A stretch of 64,000 nucleotides of DNA from an uncultured Pseudanabaenaceae cyanobacterium. GTDB taxonomy: Bacteria > Cyanobacteriota > Cyanobacteriia > Pseudanabaenales > Pseudanabaenaceae. The DNA lies in contig CALGKB010000008.1 in the NCBI GenBank assembly GCA_937927915.1, positions 61,887 to 125,886 of the forward strand, in the 5' to 3' direction. Positions 45,502 through 56,172 of the stretch are shown one piece after another (position 1 is the first letter of the stretch; every line of letters begins with the position of its first letter). The position numbers and the translations under genes were made by a program. The notes under the pieces are model-generated. The model was not told the DNA's origin. It worked only from the letters and a program-made list of their open reading frames with translations, and ran no database searches.

Positions 45502-48500
45502 ATGGTGTCCTATTGCATTCCAGGTCAGCCTTGGTTAGTGAGAGAGCGCGATAGTTGTGGTGTCGGTTTCATTGCCGATCGGTTAGGACGATCGAGTCAT
45601 AAAATTCTGTCTTTGGCTCTCCAAGGTCTGGCGTGCGTAGAACACCGGGGGGGCTGCAGCGCCGATCGGGATTCGGGGGATGGCGCCGGTGTCCTGACGG
45701 CAATTCCCTGGGGCATTTGGCAAGGGGAAATGGGAGGGATTACCCCCAGCGATTGTGCAGTAGGGATGTTTTTCCTGCCCCAAGACCCAGAAAAACAGGC
45801 AATTTGTCGCACCATTACTGCCCAGGTAGCCCAGGAGGAGGGTTTGCGTTTAGTGGGGTGGCGAGTAGTTCCCTGTAACAAGGAGGTGCTGGGGGTACAG
45901 GCGCGGGAAAATTTACCCCAGATTGAACAGGCGGTCTTTGTGGCTCCCGACGATCGCTCTACCTACATCACAAGGCGGCGGATCAAGCTAGAAATTGAAA
46001 AGCGCTATCCCCAGTGGCAACAGGAGTTTTATATCGCTTCCCTCTCCAAAAGAACGATCGTCTACAAGGGGATGGTGCGGGCAGAGGTGCTCGCTCAGTT
46101 CTACCTGGATTTACAAAACCCTGAGTTTGTCACCCCTTTTGCTGTCTATCATCGCCGCTTTAGCACTAACACTATGCCGAAGTGGCATCTGGCGCAGCCC
46201 ATGCGGTTGTTGGGTCACAACGGCGAGATCAACACGCTGCTGGGAAACATCAATTGGTTCAAGGCGCGGGAGGAAAGTTTAGAGCACCCCCTGTGGGGCG
46301 ATCGTTTCCAGGACATCCGACCGATTTTGAAGGAAAACGAGAGTGACTCTGCCAACTTGGACCATGTGTTTGAACTGTTGGTGGAGACGGGACGCAATCC
46401 CCTGGAAGCCCTGATGATTTTAGTGCCAGAGGCGTACCGCAGTCAGCCGGACCTGGAAGATAAACCAGAAATTATTGACTTCTACGATTTCTACAGCGGC
46501 ATTCAGGAACCCTGGGACGGTCCCGCTCTCCTGGCATTCAGTGACGGCAAGATAGTGGGTGCTCTCCTCGATCGCAATGGTCTGCGCCCAGCCCGCTATT
46601 TGATTACTAAAGACGACCTGGTGATCGTCAGTTCCGAGGCGGGGACAGTGACAGTGCCAGAAGAAAATGTGCTGGAGAAGGGGCGCTTGGGACCAGGGCA
46701 GACGATCGCAGTGGATTTGCAGGCACAAAAAATCCTCAAGAATTGGGAGATCAAACTAGATATTGCGCGGCGGCAGCCCTACGGGGAATGGGTGCGGCAA
46801 CATCGTCTGGAACTCACTCCCCAGCCCTTTGCCAACCACACGAGCCTAGAGGAGAAGCGCCTGCTGGCATACCAAACTGCCTTTGGTTACACCCAGGAAG
46901 ACGTGGACATGGTGATCGAGGCGATGGCAGAGTCGGGGAAGGAGCCGGTCTTCTGCATGGGGGATGACATTCCCTTGGCGGTGCTGTCCCAGCGTCCCCG
47001 CCTTCTGTACGACTATTTCAAGCAGCGCTTTGCCCAGGTGACTAACCCTGCCATTGATCCCCTGCGGGAGGGGATGGTGATGTCTTTGGAGGTACACCTG
47101 GGTCGCAAGGGGAACTTGCTCAACCCTGACCCCACAGCGGCGCGCCTGGTGCATTTGGCTTCCCCTGTCCTCAACGAGGCAGAATTAGAGGCCCTCTACG
47201 AGACGAACCGATCGGTGCAATCCCTACACATTCTCTTCCCCCTGGCGGATGGCATTGATGCCCTAGAACAGACGATCGAGACCCTCTGCCAGCGGGCGGT
47301 GGATGTGGTCAAGAATGGCTGTGAAATTTTGGTGCTCTCCGATCGGGGCTTGGATGCCAATTGGGCGTTTATTCCACCCTTGTTGGCGGTGGGGGCAGTC
47401 CACCATCGGTTGATTCAAGCGGGCTTGCGGCCGCAGGTGTCTTTGGTGGTGGAAACAGCGCAGTGCTGGAGTACCCATCATTTTGCCTGCCTGATTGGCT
47501 ACGGGGCGAGCGCGGTCTGTCCCTATCTAGCCTTGGAGACAGTGCGGCAGTGGTGGCAAAAACCTAAGACCCAGACCCTCATGGCCCAGGGCAAATTACC
47601 GCAACTGACGATGGCGGAAGTGCAAGCCAGGTATCGCCAGGCGGTGGAGGGGGGCTTACTCAAGATTCTCTCCAAGATGGGCATTTCCTTGCTGTCTAGC
47701 TATCACGGGGCGCAAATTTTTGAAGCGATCGGGTTGGGGCAGGCAGTAATCGACAAGTGTTTTCGGGGGACAGTCTCCCGCATCGGGGGCATGAATTTCC
47801 GTGATTTGGCTAGGGAGGTGGTCAGTTTCCATAGCCAAGCCTTCCCCGAATTGCAGGTACAGAAGTTGGAGAATGCGGGGTTTGTGCAGTACCGTCCGGG
47901 CGGGGAATACCACATGAACTCCCCCGAAATGGTGAAGGCGCTCCACAAAGCAGTGGAAGGCAAGGACTACAACCACTACGAACTCTACCGCCAGCATCTG
48001 CAAAATCGTCCCCCTACGGCACTGCGGGATTTGTTGGAATTCCACTCCGATCGGGCGCCCATTCCTCTAGAGGAGGTAGAGCCAGCAGAAAGCATTGTTA
48101 AGCGCTTCTGTACGGGGGCAATGTCCTTGGGGGCGCTGTCCAGGGAGGCTCACGAAGTCCTGGCGATCGCTATGAACCGCCTTGGCGGCAAGTCTAACTG
48201 TGGGGAAGGGGGAGAAGACCCCATCCGTGCCCAGATAATCAACGATGTGGACCCAGAGACAGGTATTTCCCCCACATTCCCCCATCTGCGGGGTTTACGC
48301 AACGGGGATACCCCCAACTCGGCTATCAAACAGGTAGCATCGGGGCGCTTTGGGGTGACACCCGCTTATCTCGTCAGCTCCGACCAGCTGGAGATCAAAA
48401 TTGCCCAGGGGGCAAAGCCAGGGGAAGGGGGACAACTGCCGGGGACGAAGGTAAGCGAATATATCGCTATGTTGCGCCACTCTAAGCCAGGGGTACAGTT

Positions 48501-50067
48501 GATCTCACCGCCGCCCCACCACGACATCTACTCCATTGAAGACCTGGCACAGCTAATTTATGACCTACATCAAATCAATCCCCGCGCCAAGGTCTCAGTC
48601 AAACTGGTGGCGGAAATCGGCATCGGCACGATCGCGGCGGGGGTAGCCAAGGCTAACGCGGACATCATTCAAATTTCTGGGCATGACGGCGGCACGGGCG
48701 CCTCTCCCCTCAGTTCCATCAAACACGCAGGTATACCCTGGGAGCTGGGCTTGACGGAAGTGCATCAGGTGCTCTTGGAGAATCAACTGCGCAATCGGGT
48801 GTTGTTGCGGGTAGATGGCGGCTTCAAGGCGGGCTGGGATGTGGTGATGGCAGCTCTTTTAGGAGGGGAGGAGTACGGTTTTGGCACAGCAGCAATGATT
48901 GCCGAGGGGTGCATCATGGCGCGGGTTTGTCACACCAATAAGTGCCCAGTGGGCGTGACATCGCAGTTGGAGCAGTACCGCAAGCGTTTCCCCGGTGTGC
49001 CTGACCATGTGGTGAATTTCTTCCTGTTTGTGGCAGAGGAGGTGCGCCATATCCTGGCACAGTTGGGCTATCGATCGCTGCAGGAAATCATTGGGCGGTC
49101 TGACCTGTTGCGTGTGCGTCAAAATCTCTCCCTCACCAAGTTGGACATGCAGCAAATCAATCTAGACTGCCTGCTGCAGTTACCGGACGTCAAGACCGAT
49201 CGTGGCTGGCTCCAGCATTCCCCCACTGCCCACAGCAACGGCACTGTCCTAGACGATACAATTTTGGCAAGGGAGGACGTGCAAAGGGCGATTGCCGAAC
49301 AGCAAGACCTCTCCCTCAGTTTGCGGATTGTGAACACCGATCGATCGGTGGGGGCGCGCATTGCCGGGGTGATCGCCCAGAAGTACGGTGACAGGGGCTT
49401 AGCTAGTCGGCTACAGTTAGAGTTTCGGGGCGCAGCGGGGCAGAGTTTTGGTGCCTTCAACCTTGATGGGATGTATCTCCATCTCATCGGCGAGGCGAAT
49501 GACTACGTGGGCAAGGGCATGCGGGGCGGTATGATCAGTATCACTCCCCCCCCTGGCTACAGCTATGACCCCTCGGAAAACTCGATTGTGGGTAACACTT
49601 GTCTATACGGCGCTACTGGCGGCTATCTCTTTGCCTATGGGCGGGCGGGGGAACGCTTTGCTGTGCGTAACTCTGGCGCCAAGGCGGTGATCGAGGGAGC
49701 AGGGGATCACTGTTGCGAATACATGACTGGTGGTGTGGTAGTTGTCCTAGGGACAACGGGGCGCAATGTGGGGGCTGGTATGACGGGAGGTATTGCCTAC
49801 TTCCTGGATGAGGACGGTTGTTTCCAGTCCCGCTTGAGCAAAGAGACCCTCACGGTGCAACGGGTAACTAGTCCAGCGGGCATTGCCCAACTCAAGGACT
49901 TACTGCACATGAGTCTAGAGGCAACCGGCAGCCACAAGGTGCAAAGGATTCTCAATCGGTGGGAGGAGTATCTACCGCAGTTCTGGCAGGTAGTTCCCCC
50001 TTCGGAGTTGAATACACCGGAAGCAACGGCAACTGTCTCCCGTAACTTAGTTGGCAGTAGCAGTTAA
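45502..50067 (+). CDS. glsF: Glutamate synthase, large subunit, probably ferredoxin-dependent
   Basis: This 1521-residue enzyme makes two glutamates from glutamine and 2-oxoglutarate. After an 18-residue propeptide the glutaminase domain starts at Cys19 ([10 protein letters not shown]). The central domain has [20 protein letters not shown]; the FMN/synthase domain includes [20 protein letters not shown] and [13 protein letters not shown]. The [3Fe-4S] cysteines are in [15 protein letters not shown], and a beta-helix domain ends the protein. The absence of a gltD small subunit next door favours the ferredoxin form. ATG 45502 is chosen; the open frame starts five codons earlier. Convergent with the ComFB gene, sharing TTAA. 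Confidence 0.93.
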   Translation: MVSYCIPGQPWLVRERDSCGVGFIADRLGRSSHKILSLALQGLACVEHRGGCSADRDSGDGAGVLTAIPWGIWQGEMGGITPSDCAVGMFFLPQDPEKQAICRTITAQVAQEEGLRLVGWRVVPCNKEVLGVQARENLPQIEQAVFVAPDDRSTYITRRRIKLEIEKRYPQWQQEFYIASLSKRTIVYKGMVRAEVLAQFYLDLQNPEFVTPFAVYHRRFSTNTMPKWHLAQPMRLLGHNGEINTLLGNINWFKAREESLEHPLWGDRFQDIRPILKENESDSANLDHVFELLVETGRNPLEALMILVPEAYRSQPDLEDKPEIIDFYDFYSGIQEPWDGPALLAFSDGKIVGALLDRNGLRPARYLITKDDLVIVSSEAGTVTVPEENVLEKGRLGPGQTIAVDLQAQKILKNWEIKLDIARRQPYGEWVRQHRLELTPQPFANHTSLEEKRLLAYQTAFGYTQEDVDMVIEAMAESGKEPVFCMGDDIPLAVLSQRPRLLYDYFKQRFAQVTNPAIDPLREGMVMSLEVHLGRKGNLLNPDPTAARLVHLASPVLNEAELEALYETNRSVQSLHILFPLADGIDALEQTIETLCQRAVDVVKNGCEILVLSDRGLDANWAFIPPLLAVGAVHHRLIQAGLRPQVSLVVETAQCWSTHHFACLIGYGASAVCPYLALETVRQWWQKPKTQTLMAQGKLPQLTMAEVQARYRQAVEGGLLKILSKMGISLLSSYHGAQIFEAIGLGQAVIDKCFRGTVSRIGGMNFRDLAREVVSFHSQAFPELQVQKLENAGFVQYRPGGEYHMNSPEMVKALHKAVEGKDYNHYELYRQHLQNRPPTALRDLLEFHSDRAPIPLEEVEPAESIVKRFCTGAMSLGALSREAHEVLAIAMNRLGGKSNCGEGGEDPIRAQIINDVDPETGISPTFPHLRGLRNGDTPNSAIKQVASGRFGVTPAYLVSSDQLEIKIAQGAKPGEGGQLPGTKVSEYIAMLRHSKPGVQLISPPPHHDIYSIEDLAQLIYDLHQINPRAKVSVKLVAEIGIGTIAAGVAKANADIIQISGHDGGTGASPLSSIKHAGIPWELGLTEVHQVLLENQLRNRVLLRVDGGFKAGWDVVMAALLGGEEYGFGTAAMIAEGCIMARVCHTNKCPVGVTSQLEQYRKRFPGVPDHVVNFFLFVAEEVRHILAQLGYRSLQEIIGRSDLLRVRQNLSLTKLDMQQINLDCLLQLPDVKTDRGWLQHSPTAHSNGTVLDDTILAREDVQRAIAEQQDLSLSLRIVNTDRSVGARIAGVIAQKYGDRGLASRLQLEFRGAAGQSFGAFNLDGMYLHLIGEANDYVGKGMRGGMISITPPPGYSYDPSENSIVGNTCLYGATGGYLFAYGRAGERFAVRNSGAKAVIEGAGDHCCEYMTGGVVVVLGTTGRNVGAGMTGGIAYFLDEDGCFQSRLSKETLTVQRVTSPAGIAQLKDLLHMSLEATGSHKVQRILNRWEEYLPQFWQVVPPSELNTPEATATVSRNLVGSSS

Positions 50068-51068
50068 AAATTTTGTTGGCGCAGGGCTGACCGCCTTGCC
50101 TCTATTTCCTGCTTCAGGACATCCAAAATGTTGCGCCAGGTAATATCCGATCGGTTGAGCAGCCGATTTACTTCCTGCATAGCTTTTTCCATATCGCGGT
50201 TAAAGCGCAGAAATTGGGGCTTCACCTTGACGGGTTTAGGGGACTGCAAAACTAATTGGATTGCCTGGCGGACGTTGGTAGCAATTTGTTGCGCCAGTTC
50301 ATTTTTCGCCTTGAGGCGCATTTGTCGGAGAGTTTCCCCATCGGTGGCGTAGAGGGGGGGCAGGCGGTTGAGGGCATAGGCAGTCACTTCGTCCAAGTTG
50401 ACTTTCTCCGCCAGGTCGGGGTCAAGGTGGGAAATTTGCAGGCGGGCAACGGAGATGACGATGTTTTCCAGGATATTGCGATAGGCCATCTTGCCGACCT
50501 GAATGTAGATAGCAAAGTCATTGGCATCCACTGCCCCCTTGATGCGGGCTTCTTCGCTAGCGGGTTCATTGACTGCCGCTGGGGGGGGCTGCGCCTTTTT
50601 CTTGCCCAGGTAGCTATGCAACTCAAAGGTACGCTTACTGGGAGTACTGGAACGGGCATTGCCCCCAACGGTGACATTGTTGAGGGCGCGCTCCACAGCT
50701 TGGGGCACCTGGTCCCAGCGCAAGTTAGGGTTGCCCAAAAACTCCTGCAGTAAAACCAGGGTGCGCGGCTCACTGGCTAGTTCTGACTCTGGCAGGGGTT
50801 CCCGTTGTTTGAGGGGGTCAGTACGGCAGGAATAGAGGGCTTTTTTCACCACCTCCACGACTTGGGGGTGCAGCTCCTTGATGACGCGGGAACGGGACTG
50901 TACCCACCCCTTTTGGGTTGTGACATACATCGGGGGTAGGCGATTGAGGGCGTAGGCGGCTAAATCCTCAACGTTGTATCGCTTCTGCAGTTCAGGACTC
51001 AGTTTTTTCAGCTGAGCTTGCACTTCCTGCAAAACTATGCTTTCGAGGACGTTGCGGCAGTTACTCAT
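50064..51068 (-). CDS. Double ComFB-domain protein, probable c-di-GMP receptor
   Basis: This 334-residue protein has two ComFB domains, at about residues 1-85 and 194-285. Each carries the signature helix-turn: [11 protein letters not shown] (38-48) and [11 protein letters not shown] (230-240). Single-domain cyanobacterial ComFB proteins such as CdgR have been reported to bind cyclic di-GMP. Here two copies in one chain may bind as an intramolecular dimer (inference). The linker (86-193) is basic and Pro/Ser-rich. It lies 35 bases downstream of the 1125-residue RTX gene on the same strand. Confidence 0.82.
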   Translation of the reverse strand: MSNCRNVLESIVLQEVQAQLKKLSPELQKRYNVEDLAAYALNRLPPMYVTTQKGWVQSRSRVIKELHPQVVEVVKKALYSCRTDPLKQREPLPESELASEPRTLVLLQEFLGNPNLRWDQVPQAVERALNNVTVGGNARSSTPSKRTFELHSYLGKKKAQPPPAAVNEPASEEARIKGAVDANDFAIYIQVGKMAYRNILENIVISVARLQISHLDPDLAEKVNLDEVTAYALNRLPPLYATDGETLRQMRLKAKNELAQQIATNVRQAIQLVLQSPKPVKVKPQFLRFNRDMEKAMQEVNRLLNRSDITWRNILDVLKQEIEARRSALRQQNF

Positions 51069-51090
51069 ACCTACCAGAGCACTTACCGCA

Positions 51091-51096
51091 ATTATA
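51091..51096 (-). promoter_or_regulatory. Possible -10 box for the ComFB gene
   Basis: Between the RTX stop and the ComFB start the minus strand reads TATAAT, 23 bases before the ATG. The best -35 candidate, TTTATC at 51113-51118, is weak and lies in the end of the RTX gene. The gene may thus be transcribed both from here and by read-through. Confidence 0.35.
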
Positions 51097-51103
51097 GCCC
51101 TAA

Positions 51104-54100
51104 CTAGTTAAAGATAAAGTCGTTTCCCGTCAAAGCCAGATAGTTGCCAATCCCCCCTGGCAAGCTGGCATAGGCAAACACAGCGGTAAACCGTCCGTCG
51201 GAAGTGAGGCTGGCGCTGGCAATGATTGTCTCGTTGGGGGAGAAGGGGTTGCTATCGGCATCCAGGTCAAAGAGCACTAGCACCCGATCGCCTATGGTGC
51301 CGCCAATCACCGTATTGCTGGGCACAGTTGCCAAGGCATTGATGTTGTTAAAGCTGCCCGTATTGAGAATGATGATGTTATTGTTCCCAATGTTGGTGCC
51401 CGGTGTGTTGACTACTGCGACGGAGGGGTTGGGATTGCCCCGCAGGGGACGCACGCTGTTTTCCAAGCTAAAGTTGAGCTTATCGGTGCCGGAGGTAAAG
51501 CCCGTGAGGGTGTCCAAGCCGTTGTCCCCCGCCGCCTCAAAGATAAAGATGTCGATACCAGCGCCACCAATGAGGGTGTCATCCCCGGACCCCCCCCGCA
51601 GTGTATCATTGCCATCCCCACCTTCCAAGCGGTCATTGCCGGAGCCGCCTTCTAGGACGTCATTGCCATCACTGCCGCTGAGGACATCGGCTCCCCCTTC
51701 CCCCCGTAGGGTGTCATTGCCGGAGTCCCCTTCTAGGGTGTCATTGCCATCCCCCCCCAGCAGCAGGTCATCGCCATTTTCGCCAGAAATACGATCGTTG
51801 CCAGCACCGCCCTCTAGGGTGTCATTGCCATCGCCCCCCAGGATGGTGTCATTACCACTATCCCCTTGGATAGAGTCGTTTCCTCCCAAGCCAGAGATTT
51901 GGTCGTTGCCGCCGCCACCTAGGATGGTATCGGCAAAGTTAGTGGCAATGTTAGCGGGATTGCCTGTGACCCCAGGGCTGCTAGTTGCCCCAATCGTGTC
52001 GTTGTTGTCGGTGCCCTGAATGAAATTGCCCCCTGTGATCACTCCCCCTGGGGCTGCTGCTTTGCTAGTCAACTCGGTGGTGAAGTTAGCTAGGGGAATG
52101 GGAGAGAGGACTACTCCCTCTAAAGTAGCGATCGTTCTGCCTGCCGTGCGGATGATGGTGTTCAAACCCTCGATCGCGAAACTAAGTGCCTCAAAGGTGA
52201 GACCGCCCCCCAAACCCAGGTAATCTTGGTTGACATTGAAATCTGTGACTGTGATGCTCTGGTTGACAACGCTGTCGAGGACAAAGACATCAAAACCACC
52301 ACCCCCCGTCAGCGTGCTATTGCCTAAGCCGCCCAGGAGGACATCATTGCCTTCGCCGCCATTGAGGGAGTCATTGCCAGCCCCACCGATCACCGTATCA
52401 TTGCCGTTGCCCCCTAGGAGAGTATCTTCCCCTGCACCGCCGTCAATAATATCGTTGCCATCGCCGCCATCAATACTGTCGTTGCCGCCGAGACCGCTGA
52501 GGGTGTCATTGCCCGCCAGACCTAAGATGGTGTCGTTGTTGTCCGTAGCTGTGCCCCCCGTCACCCCTGGTGTAGCGATCGTGCCGATGAGGTCGTTACC
52601 CGCCGTGCCTGTAATGGTGTTCCCTGGTGCCCCTTGGTCAGGCGGTGGTACGATGCCGCTAGTGAAGTTGCTGTTTAAGAGATTGACGACAGGCAGGTTG
52701 AAGAGACGGGCGATCGTGACATTGTTAAAGGTGATGATCGTATCGCTGCCCACCTGGGAACGCTGAATGTTAGCCAAGGACAGACCGTTGGTCAAAGCAA
52801 TAAAGTCATCACTGGGGGTGAAGTCCGTAATCAACACAGGTTCCGTGCGCGGTGCCAGCACAAACACATCCCGATCGATACCCCCCGTTACCGTATCGTT
52901 GCCATCCCCAGGGTCAATTACATCGTTGCCCGGTCCGCCAATGAGACTGTCATTGCCGTTCCCCCCCTGCAGCGTGTCATTGCCAAAGCCACCGTTGAGG
53001 GTGTCGTTGCCATCCCCGCCTAAGAGGAGGTCGTTGCCATCGCCGCCATCCACAAAGTCGTTCCCCCCTAGGGCGTTGACCGTGTCATTCCCCTGAATTG
53101 TGCTGATGGTGTCATTGCCGTTGGTGGCTACATTCCCTGGTACGCCTACTACCCCCGCCGAGGAAGTAGCACCGATGGAGTCATTCCCGATCGTGCCGCT
53201 GATCTGATTGCCAGGAATGATCACAGGGGGATTGGTGGGAGCGGTAAGGTCAGTGGTGAAATTGCGATCGGTCAAGGTAGAGGAATCCACGTTGGTTAAG
53301 GTTGCCAACACCTGGCGCGAGGGAAGCAGACGAATAATTGTATTTGCCCCCGTCTGTTCGATGGAGAGATTAGCCCTGGTCAGCCCAGAGAGACCAATAT
53401 AGTCTTCACTGCTGTTGAAGTCTGTCACTATCACAGTAGTCGTGGGGTCTAGTACTATCACATCCAAACCAGCTCCCCCGCTGACGGTGTCGTTACCTGC
53501 CCCTGGGTTGAGGACATCATTGCCTGCTGCACCTACTAAACTGTCATTACCGTTCCCCCCCTGCAGCGTGTCATTGCCTGCTTCCCCCAGGAGGGTGTCG
53601 TTGCCATCCCCCCCAATGATAATGTCATTGCCTTCACCGCCGTTGATGAGGTCATTCCCTGCTAAACCGTTGATGCTGTCATTCCCCCCTAGACCGTTGA
53701 TCGTGTCATTTTGGGCGGTAGCGGTATTGCCTGGTGTACCTGTCACCCCTGCACTGCTGGTTGACCCGATGGAGTCATCATTTGCTGTACCTGTGATGTT
53801 ATTGCCGCGCACAATGGGGGGAGCCGTCGTCTTTGCCGTCAAGTCCGTTGTAAAAATTTCCTCCGTGAAATCCGTTGCCTTGGCGTTTTTGACAATGGCG
53901 ATTACCTGTCCTAATGCCGATATGGTGACGTCATTCCCCACCTGGGCAAAAGTGAGATTGCTGAAACTAAGGGCACCGCCAGCTTCCAATGTGTCCAAAC
54001 CGAGCCAATCTTCCCCTAGTGTAAAGTCAATGAGCGTGTCTACTCCTTTCCCCGCCTGCAGAACAAATACATCAAAACCAGCCCCGCCGATCAGTTCATC

Positions 54101-54481
54101 CGTACCCAAATCGCCGTAGAGGACGTCATTACCCTCGTTACCCAAAACCGTGTCATTATCTTGACCACCCCGCACCGTGTCGTTACCTGTACCACCGAGG
54201 ACGAGGTCATTGCCCTTGTTGCCATTGACATTGTCGTTACCTTCGCCCCCCAGCACTACATCGTCCTGCTGTCCGCCATAGACAAAGTCATCCCCACGAC
54301 CGCCCTGGACGAAATCATTGCCCTCATTGCCGTTGACTGTGTCGTTGCCATCGCCGCCGTCGATAATGTCATTGCCCCCCAAACCACGAATGAAGTCATT
54401 GCCGGCTAAACCTAAAATCTCATCCCCTAGGGGGGTACCGTCTATAACATCGTTACCTGCACTGCCCTGAATAAATGCCAT
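51104..54481 (-). CDS. Large RTX calcium-binding protein with ~200-residue super-repeats
   Basis: This 1125-residue acidic protein is built of RTX nonapeptide blocks (GGDGNDTLLGEAGNDTLQGG and similar) alternating with beta segments ending in hITDFxxxxDYIGL, TIIR and ATL motifs. Four super-repeat borders carry a shared segment such as GTANDDSIGSTSSAGVTG and GTIGNDSIGATSSAGVVG. The C-terminus (ALTGNDFIFN) is a likely type I secretion signal; there is no Sec peptide. No enzyme domain is visible, so an adhesin or surface-layer role is inferred. AAAGGAGTGAGG precedes the ATG. Confidence 0.86.
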   Translation of the reverse strand: MAFIQGSAGNDVIDGTPLGDEILGLAGNDFIRGLGGNDIIDGGDGNDTVNGNEGNDFVQGGRGDDFVYGGQQDDVVLGGEGNDNVNGNKGNDLVLGGTGNDTVRGGQDNDTVLGNEGNDVLYGDLGTDELIGGAGFDVFVLQAGKGVDTLIDFTLGEDWLGLDTLEAGGALSFSNLTFAQVGNDVTISALGQVIAIVKNAKATDFTEEIFTTDLTAKTTAPPIVRGNNITGTANDDSIGSTSSAGVTGTPGNTATAQNDTINGLGGNDSINGLAGNDLINGGEGNDIIIGGDGNDTLLGEAGNDTLQGGNGNDSLVGAAGNDVLNPGAGNDTVSGGAGLDVIVLDPTTTVIVTDFNSSEDYIGLSGLTRANLSIEQTGANTIIRLLPSRQVLATLTNVDSSTLTDRNFTTDLTAPTNPPVIIPGNQISGTIGNDSIGATSSAGVVGVPGNVATNGNDTISTIQGNDTVNALGGNDFVDGGDGNDLLLGGDGNDTLNGGFGNDTLQGGNGNDSLIGGPGNDVIDPGDGNDTVTGGIDRDVFVLAPRTEPVLITDFTPSDDFIALTNGLSLANIQRSQVGSDTIITFNNVTIARLFNLPVVNLLNSNFTSGIVPPPDQGAPGNTITGTAGNDLIGTIATPGVTGGTATDNNDTILGLAGNDTLSGLGGNDSIDGGDGNDIIDGGAGEDTLLGGNGNDTVIGGAGNDSLNGGEGNDVLLGGLGNSTLTGGGGFDVFVLDSVVNQSITVTDFNVNQDYLGLGGGLTFEALSFAIEGLNTIIRTAGRTIATLEGVVLSPIPLANFTTELTSKAAAPGGVITGGNFIQGTDNNDTIGATSSPGVTGNPANIATNFADTILGGGGNDQISGLGGNDSIQGDSGNDTILGGDGNDTLEGGAGNDRISGENGDDLLLGGDGNDTLEGDSGNDTLRGEGGADVLSGSDGNDVLEGGSGNDRLEGGDGNDTLRGGSGDDTLIGGAGIDIFIFEAAGDNGLDTLTGFTSGTDKLNFSLENSVRPLRGNPNPSVAVVNTPGTNIGNNNIIILNTGSFNNINALATVPSNTVIGGTIGDRVLVLFDLDADSNPFSPNETIIASASLTSDGRFTAVFAYASLPGGIGNYLALTGNDFIFN

Positions 54482-54579
54482 TGCCTCACTCCTTTACTAC
54501 GCTCTCTGACAATATCACCTAGAAATCTAGTAATTTCCAGGCAAGTTTCCGCACTCTAGTTCACCCTTCCTTGTCATAG

Positions 54580-55290
54580 TTACGGTTGGATACCGGCACA
54601 TAGAGTTGCCCACGCTAACGCCGGGTCATCTGCCCCCAAGATCGATCGTCCTACCACAATATAGTCAGCTCCCTGCCCTAGAGCCTGGGCGGGTGTACTG
54701 TAGCGTCGTTGGTCCGCAGCAGCCTCCGTTGCCAGTCTAATGCCAGGGGTTACCAACAAAAAGGGAGGGGGAAACATCGATCGTAAAACTCCTAATTCCT
54801 GGGGAGAACAGACGACACCTGCCAGTCCAAGTTCCTGGGCTATTTCTGCTAAATGTTGTACATATTCGATCGTGGTCATTGACACTTTTAGGCAACTTAA
54901 ATCTCCGTCGGTCAAACTCGTCAACACTGTCACCCCTAACAGTTTGGTAGGGCTATTTTGTACCACTGCTTGGGCTTGTTTGAGCATTTCCCTGCCACCG
55001 CTGATATGGACAGTTAAAAAGTCCACTTGATAGGGCAGCGCGCTGGCACAGGCAGAGGCTACTGTATGGGGAATGTCATGGAATTTCAAATCCAAGAAAA
55101 TGCGCTTTCCCTTTTCCCGCAGGTAGTTGAGCACTTGCTGTCCATCTGCCACAAATAACTGTAACCCCACTTTCCAAAATTGGACCGTAGGGAGACGATC
55201 GATCCAGGCTTGGGCTTCGCTAAAATTAGGGACATCCAAAGCAAGGATAATGCGTTCGTGAGGGTTGGTCAAAGTGCGGGAATTTATCAT
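54580..55290 (-). CDS. pyrF: Orotidine 5'-phosphate decarboxylase
   Basis: This enzyme makes UMP from OMP, the last step of pyrimidine synthesis. From ATG 55290 the protein has 236 residues, normal for the family: IILALDVPNFSEAQAW, the catalytic LDLKFHDIPHTV with its Asp-x-Lys-xx-Asp array, LLVTPGIRL and GADYIVVGRSIL. The frame stays open to 55398, but the extra 36 residues do not resemble PyrF. Ribosome-binding sites are weak at all candidates. With this start the gene overlaps the start of the divergent rimI. Confidence 0.92.
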   Translation of the reverse strand: MINSRTLTNPHERIILALDVPNFSEAQAWIDRLPTVQFWKVGLQLFVADGQQVLNYLREKGKRIFLDLKFHDIPHTVASACASALPYQVDFLTVHISGGREMLKQAQAVVQNSPTKLLGVTVLTSLTDGDLSCLKVSMTTIEYVQHLAEIAQELGLAGVVCSPQELGVLRSMFPPPFLLVTPGIRLATEAAADQRRYSTPAQALGQGADYIVVGRSILGADDPALAWATLCAGIQP

Positions 55291-55831
55291 TACTCGTGCC
55301 ACAGAATCAGACATCAAAGAAATTGTGTTGATCGATCGGGATTGTTTAGATGGTTTTTGGTCTGAGACATCATATCTTGGCGAGTTAGAAAATGACAACA
55401 GTGAATTTTTGGTTATCTCTGCAGGGGGGGAAGTGTTGGGCTTTGCCTGTGTGTGGTTTTATTGTCAGGAGGGGCACCTGATTGTCTTTGCTATTAAACC
55501 AGAGTACCAGGGGCAGGGTTTGGGCAGCGCTTTATTATGGCAGATATTGCACAGGGCGCATCACTACGGCGTGGAGTGGGTAGTTTTAGAGGTGAGAGTT
55601 AGCAATACTAGAGCAATTAAATTGTATGAAAAGTTTGGTTTTGCTGCCATCGGCACCAGGAAGGAATACTATGCAGACAACGGAGAAGATGCTCTCGTTC
55701 TGTGGTGTAAGGGGGTACATACAGCTGCCTTCAAAGACAAGTTAGTTAAACAGCGACAGGAAATTGCCGACAGACTGCAAGGGAGAGGCTGGCTTTGGTT
55801 AGAGCGCCTGAAACAACTGCAACACAGTTAG
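55274..55831 (+). CDS. rimI: Ribosomal-protein-alanine N-acetyltransferase RimI
   Basis: This 185-residue GNAT acetyltransferase should acetylate the N-terminus of ribosomal protein S18 using acetyl-CoA. It starts with TRATESDIKEIVLID, has the acetyl-CoA loop VKPEYQGQGLG-like segment (IKPEYQGQGLGSALL, about 80-94) and the RimI-specific LEVRVSNTRAIKLYEKFGF. GTG 55274 is chosen because GAGGG lies ten bases upstream; TTG 55265 is the other option. An unusual 40-residue helical tail follows the domain. The 3' end overlaps a small convergent membrane gene by 33 bases. Confidence 0.9.
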   Translation: MREFIITRATESDIKEIVLIDRDCLDGFWSETSYLGELENDNSEFLVISAGGEVLGFACVWFYCQEGHLIVFAIKPEYQGQGLGSALLWQILHRAHHYGVEWVVLEVRVSNTRAIKLYEKFGFAAIGTRKEYYADNGEDALVLWCKGVHTAAFKDKLVKQRQEIADRLQGRGWLWLERLKQLQHS

Positions 55832-56020
55832 ACTTAACCAAATCGCCACCAGAAAGACTGTGAATCCCCCCACCAACAGAGACAACCTGGTAGAAATCTC
55901 CATCACTTCTACGGCAATGACAAAGGGGGACTTATAACGAGGTGACCACAGCAAATAACTAACTGCAAACGCCAGAGAGAGAATGACAACTAAAACCCAT
56001 AAAAACAGTGCAAATGCCAT
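55799..56020 (-). CDS. Small two-helix membrane protein
   Basis: This 73-residue protein is made of two hydrophobic helices, MAFALFLWVLVVILSLAFAV and LSLLVGGFTVFLVAIWLSL, joined by a polar loop with SPRYKSPFVIAVEVMEIST. No known domain is recognised. The loop sequence is not random-looking and a GTGAGG sits upstream, which supports a real gene, but it overlaps rimI by 33 bases at the 3' end. Confidence 0.55.
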   Translation of the reverse strand: MAFALFLWVLVVILSLAFAVSYLLWSPRYKSPFVIAVEVMEISTRLSLLVGGFTVFLVAIWLSLTVLQLFQAL

Positions 56021-56172
56021 AGCCTTTACCTCACTGCTTTAGGTATTATCTCCTAAACCTTTTTTAAGGTCAACTAATATTACAACTACTAGGACAGTTA
56101 AGCAAGTGTCACAATGACCCTACCGCCCTCCTGGTGTAAGGGCATACTAAGGTTAGAGTTGCAGGAGTAAGG

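Noticed and set aside
51590..51900. Regularly spaced short repeats resembling a CRISPR array
   Set aside because: The period of 27 bases is the RTX nonapeptide codon repeat; units vary, are in frame, and there are no spacers or cas genes.
51204..54119. Several long plus-strand frames opposite the 1125-residue RTX gene
   Set aside because: All are Ser/Pro/Leu repeats mirroring the GGxGxD codons; no start signals or recognisable domains.
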